A stretch of DNA of 64,000 nt, taken from positions 156,382 to 220,381 of the forward strand of contig CAYPFR010000005.1 of assembly GCA_964410285.1 (NCBI GenBank), written 5' to 3'. This document shows positions 63,552-64,000 of this stretch, piece by piece. The notes beneath the pieces were generated by a model. It ran no database searches and was not told where the DNA came from. It saw only the letters and a list, made by a program, of their open reading frames with translations. Positions within the stretch are counted from its first letter, which is position 1. Every line of letters begins with the position of its first letter. This DNA is from Fretibacter sp964410285. GTDB lineage: Bacteria; Pseudomonadota; Alphaproteobacteria; Caulobacterales; Maricaulaceae. The translations under genes and the position numbers were made by a program.

Positions 63552-63654
63552 AAACATCACTTCATTATGCTCTGCTTTAGATTCTACTCTCACCAAAAAG
63601 CAGCAAAACTTGATAAAATCAACAGAGAATAAAGTGAACTGCCAATGGAAATAA

Positions 63655-63912
63655 GATTTTCGCGAGACTTGGTCTAAGTTTGGTTTAGGCATCTATGACA
63701 CCTATATTGACGAAGAAGAGCTGCAAGCCTGTGACCATGTTATAAAAGACATCACAGATAATTTAGAGCGCCGTCACAGAAACGGCTCGGCGCGACCTCG
63801 CTCCAGCGTTGTTCGTCTGCATCCGCGCAAATGTCTCGCCGCTGCCGCGCGACTTTGCGGCTATCGGTATCGAGGGAACGGTATATCAATGTGCGGTCGT
63901 CAATATGGCTGA
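63655..63912 (+). pseudogene. orphan open frame without start, possible gene remnant
   Basis: After a TAA at 63652, the frame runs open to TGA at 63910 with no early start codon. Its first 40 codons look protein-like (GIYDTYIDEEELQACDHVIK near the start), then it crosses into the antisense of the integrase fragment. No family was recognised. The surrounding stretch 63524-63751 shows no complete gene. Confidence 0.3.
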
Positions 63913-63994
63913 CGGACTTGGGCACGCGCCGTACATAATGCCATATATCTCCGCGCAAACGTAAGTATTGGTCGAGGCGTCTTATCGCTTTCAT
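63752..63994 (-). pseudogene. N-terminal fragment of a tyrosine-type integrase (DUF6538-like)
   Basis: 80 residues beginning MKAIRRLDQYLRLRGDIWHY and continuing RRVPKSVSHIDDR, then SLDTDSRKVARQRRD, resemble the N-terminal segment of phage-type integrases. A stop follows at residue 80 and no catalytic domain (Arg, His-x-x-Arg, Tyr) is found leftwards. The last 12-15 residues look unrelated, so the break is probably near 63790. The ATG at 63994 is six bases from the window end. Confidence 0.6.
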
Positions 63995-64000
63995 CCCGCC

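Noticed and set aside
1..64000. tRNA, rRNA, tmRNA and CRISPR features
   Set aside because: None was recognised on either strand by eye; a covariance-model scan would be needed to exclude a divergent tRNA or a small RNA.

Overview
The window is chromosomal DNA from an alphaproteobacterium, roughly half G+C by eye. The evidence is gene order and family type: the dnaE-rpsB-tsf-pyrH-frr-uppS-cdsA-dxr-rseP-bamA-skp-lpxD-fabZ-lpxA-lpxI-lpxB block, LpxI in place of LpxH, the gltA/gltX/comEC/lexA/trp block, a direct-repeat GTTC-N7-GTTC LexA operator, and a three-gene petABC bc1 operon. Genus and family cannot be named from the sequence. A marine, aerobic heterotroph would fit (bc1 complex, oxygen-dependent HemF, a NhaC-type sodium antiporter), but that is inference.

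Layout. 1-18.5 kb (+ strand): the 3' part of dnaE, translation factors, UMP kinase, ribosome recycling, then isoprenoid and phospholipid synthesis, outer-membrane assembly and lipid A synthesis, mostly with overlapping or abutting genes. 18.5-30.1 kb: gltA and gltX on the minus strand, comEC on the plus strand, lexA, then ppiD-trpE-trpG-trpD-trpC transcribed leftward. 30.2-43 kb: tpiA, a thioredoxin-fold isomerase, a frameshifted short-chain dehydrogenase, secG, pyrG, a lytic transglycosylase, dapA, smpB, a three-gene minus-strand operon (glutamate-synthase-like flavoprotein, NYN nuclease, family 5 uracil-DNA glycosylase), an SRPBCC protein, hemF and trmL. 43.2-52.2 kb: petABC closed by a strong terminator, mtnP with an acetyltransferase, accBC with aroQ, thiS-thiG with a sulfite/sulfonate-type exporter, and a membrane-anchored retropepsin-like protease. 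52.3-64 kb is more accessory: a divergent CobT-like protein, an amino-acid dehydrogenase, a semialdehyde dehydrogenase, a 1080-residue self-sufficient reductive dehalogenase, an exported beta-propeller protein, an asparaginase with a NhaC-type transporter, and a decayed integrase end.

Two things stand out. First, the ribosomal protein S2 gene encodes 412 residues: a normal S2 core, an Ala/Pro/Glu/Lys-rich linker and a complete C-terminal DUF2853 domain, so a domain of unknown function is tethered to the 30S subunit. Second, the gene at 55974-59216 joins a duplicated corrinoid-dehalogenase module, two [4Fe-4S] clusters, a phthalate-dioxygenase-reductase-type flavin/NAD module and a plant-type [2Fe-2S] domain in one chain. 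It has no Tat signal and no membrane-anchor partner, so it looks like a cytosolic, NAD(P)H-driven dehalogenase of the BhbA/NpRdhA kind. The CobT-like gene 3 kb upstream has lost both acidic residues considered important in characterised CobT, which makes its role in corrinoid supply uncertain.

Other points: a single-base frameshift splits the nucleotide-binding end from a short-chain dehydrogenase; comEC lacks a recognisable metallo-beta-lactamase motif; moaC and moeA, often found between trpC and lexA in alphaproteobacteria, are absent; and the right edge holds fragments that suggest an old integration scar. No rRNA, tRNA, CRISPR array or intact insertion sequence was seen.
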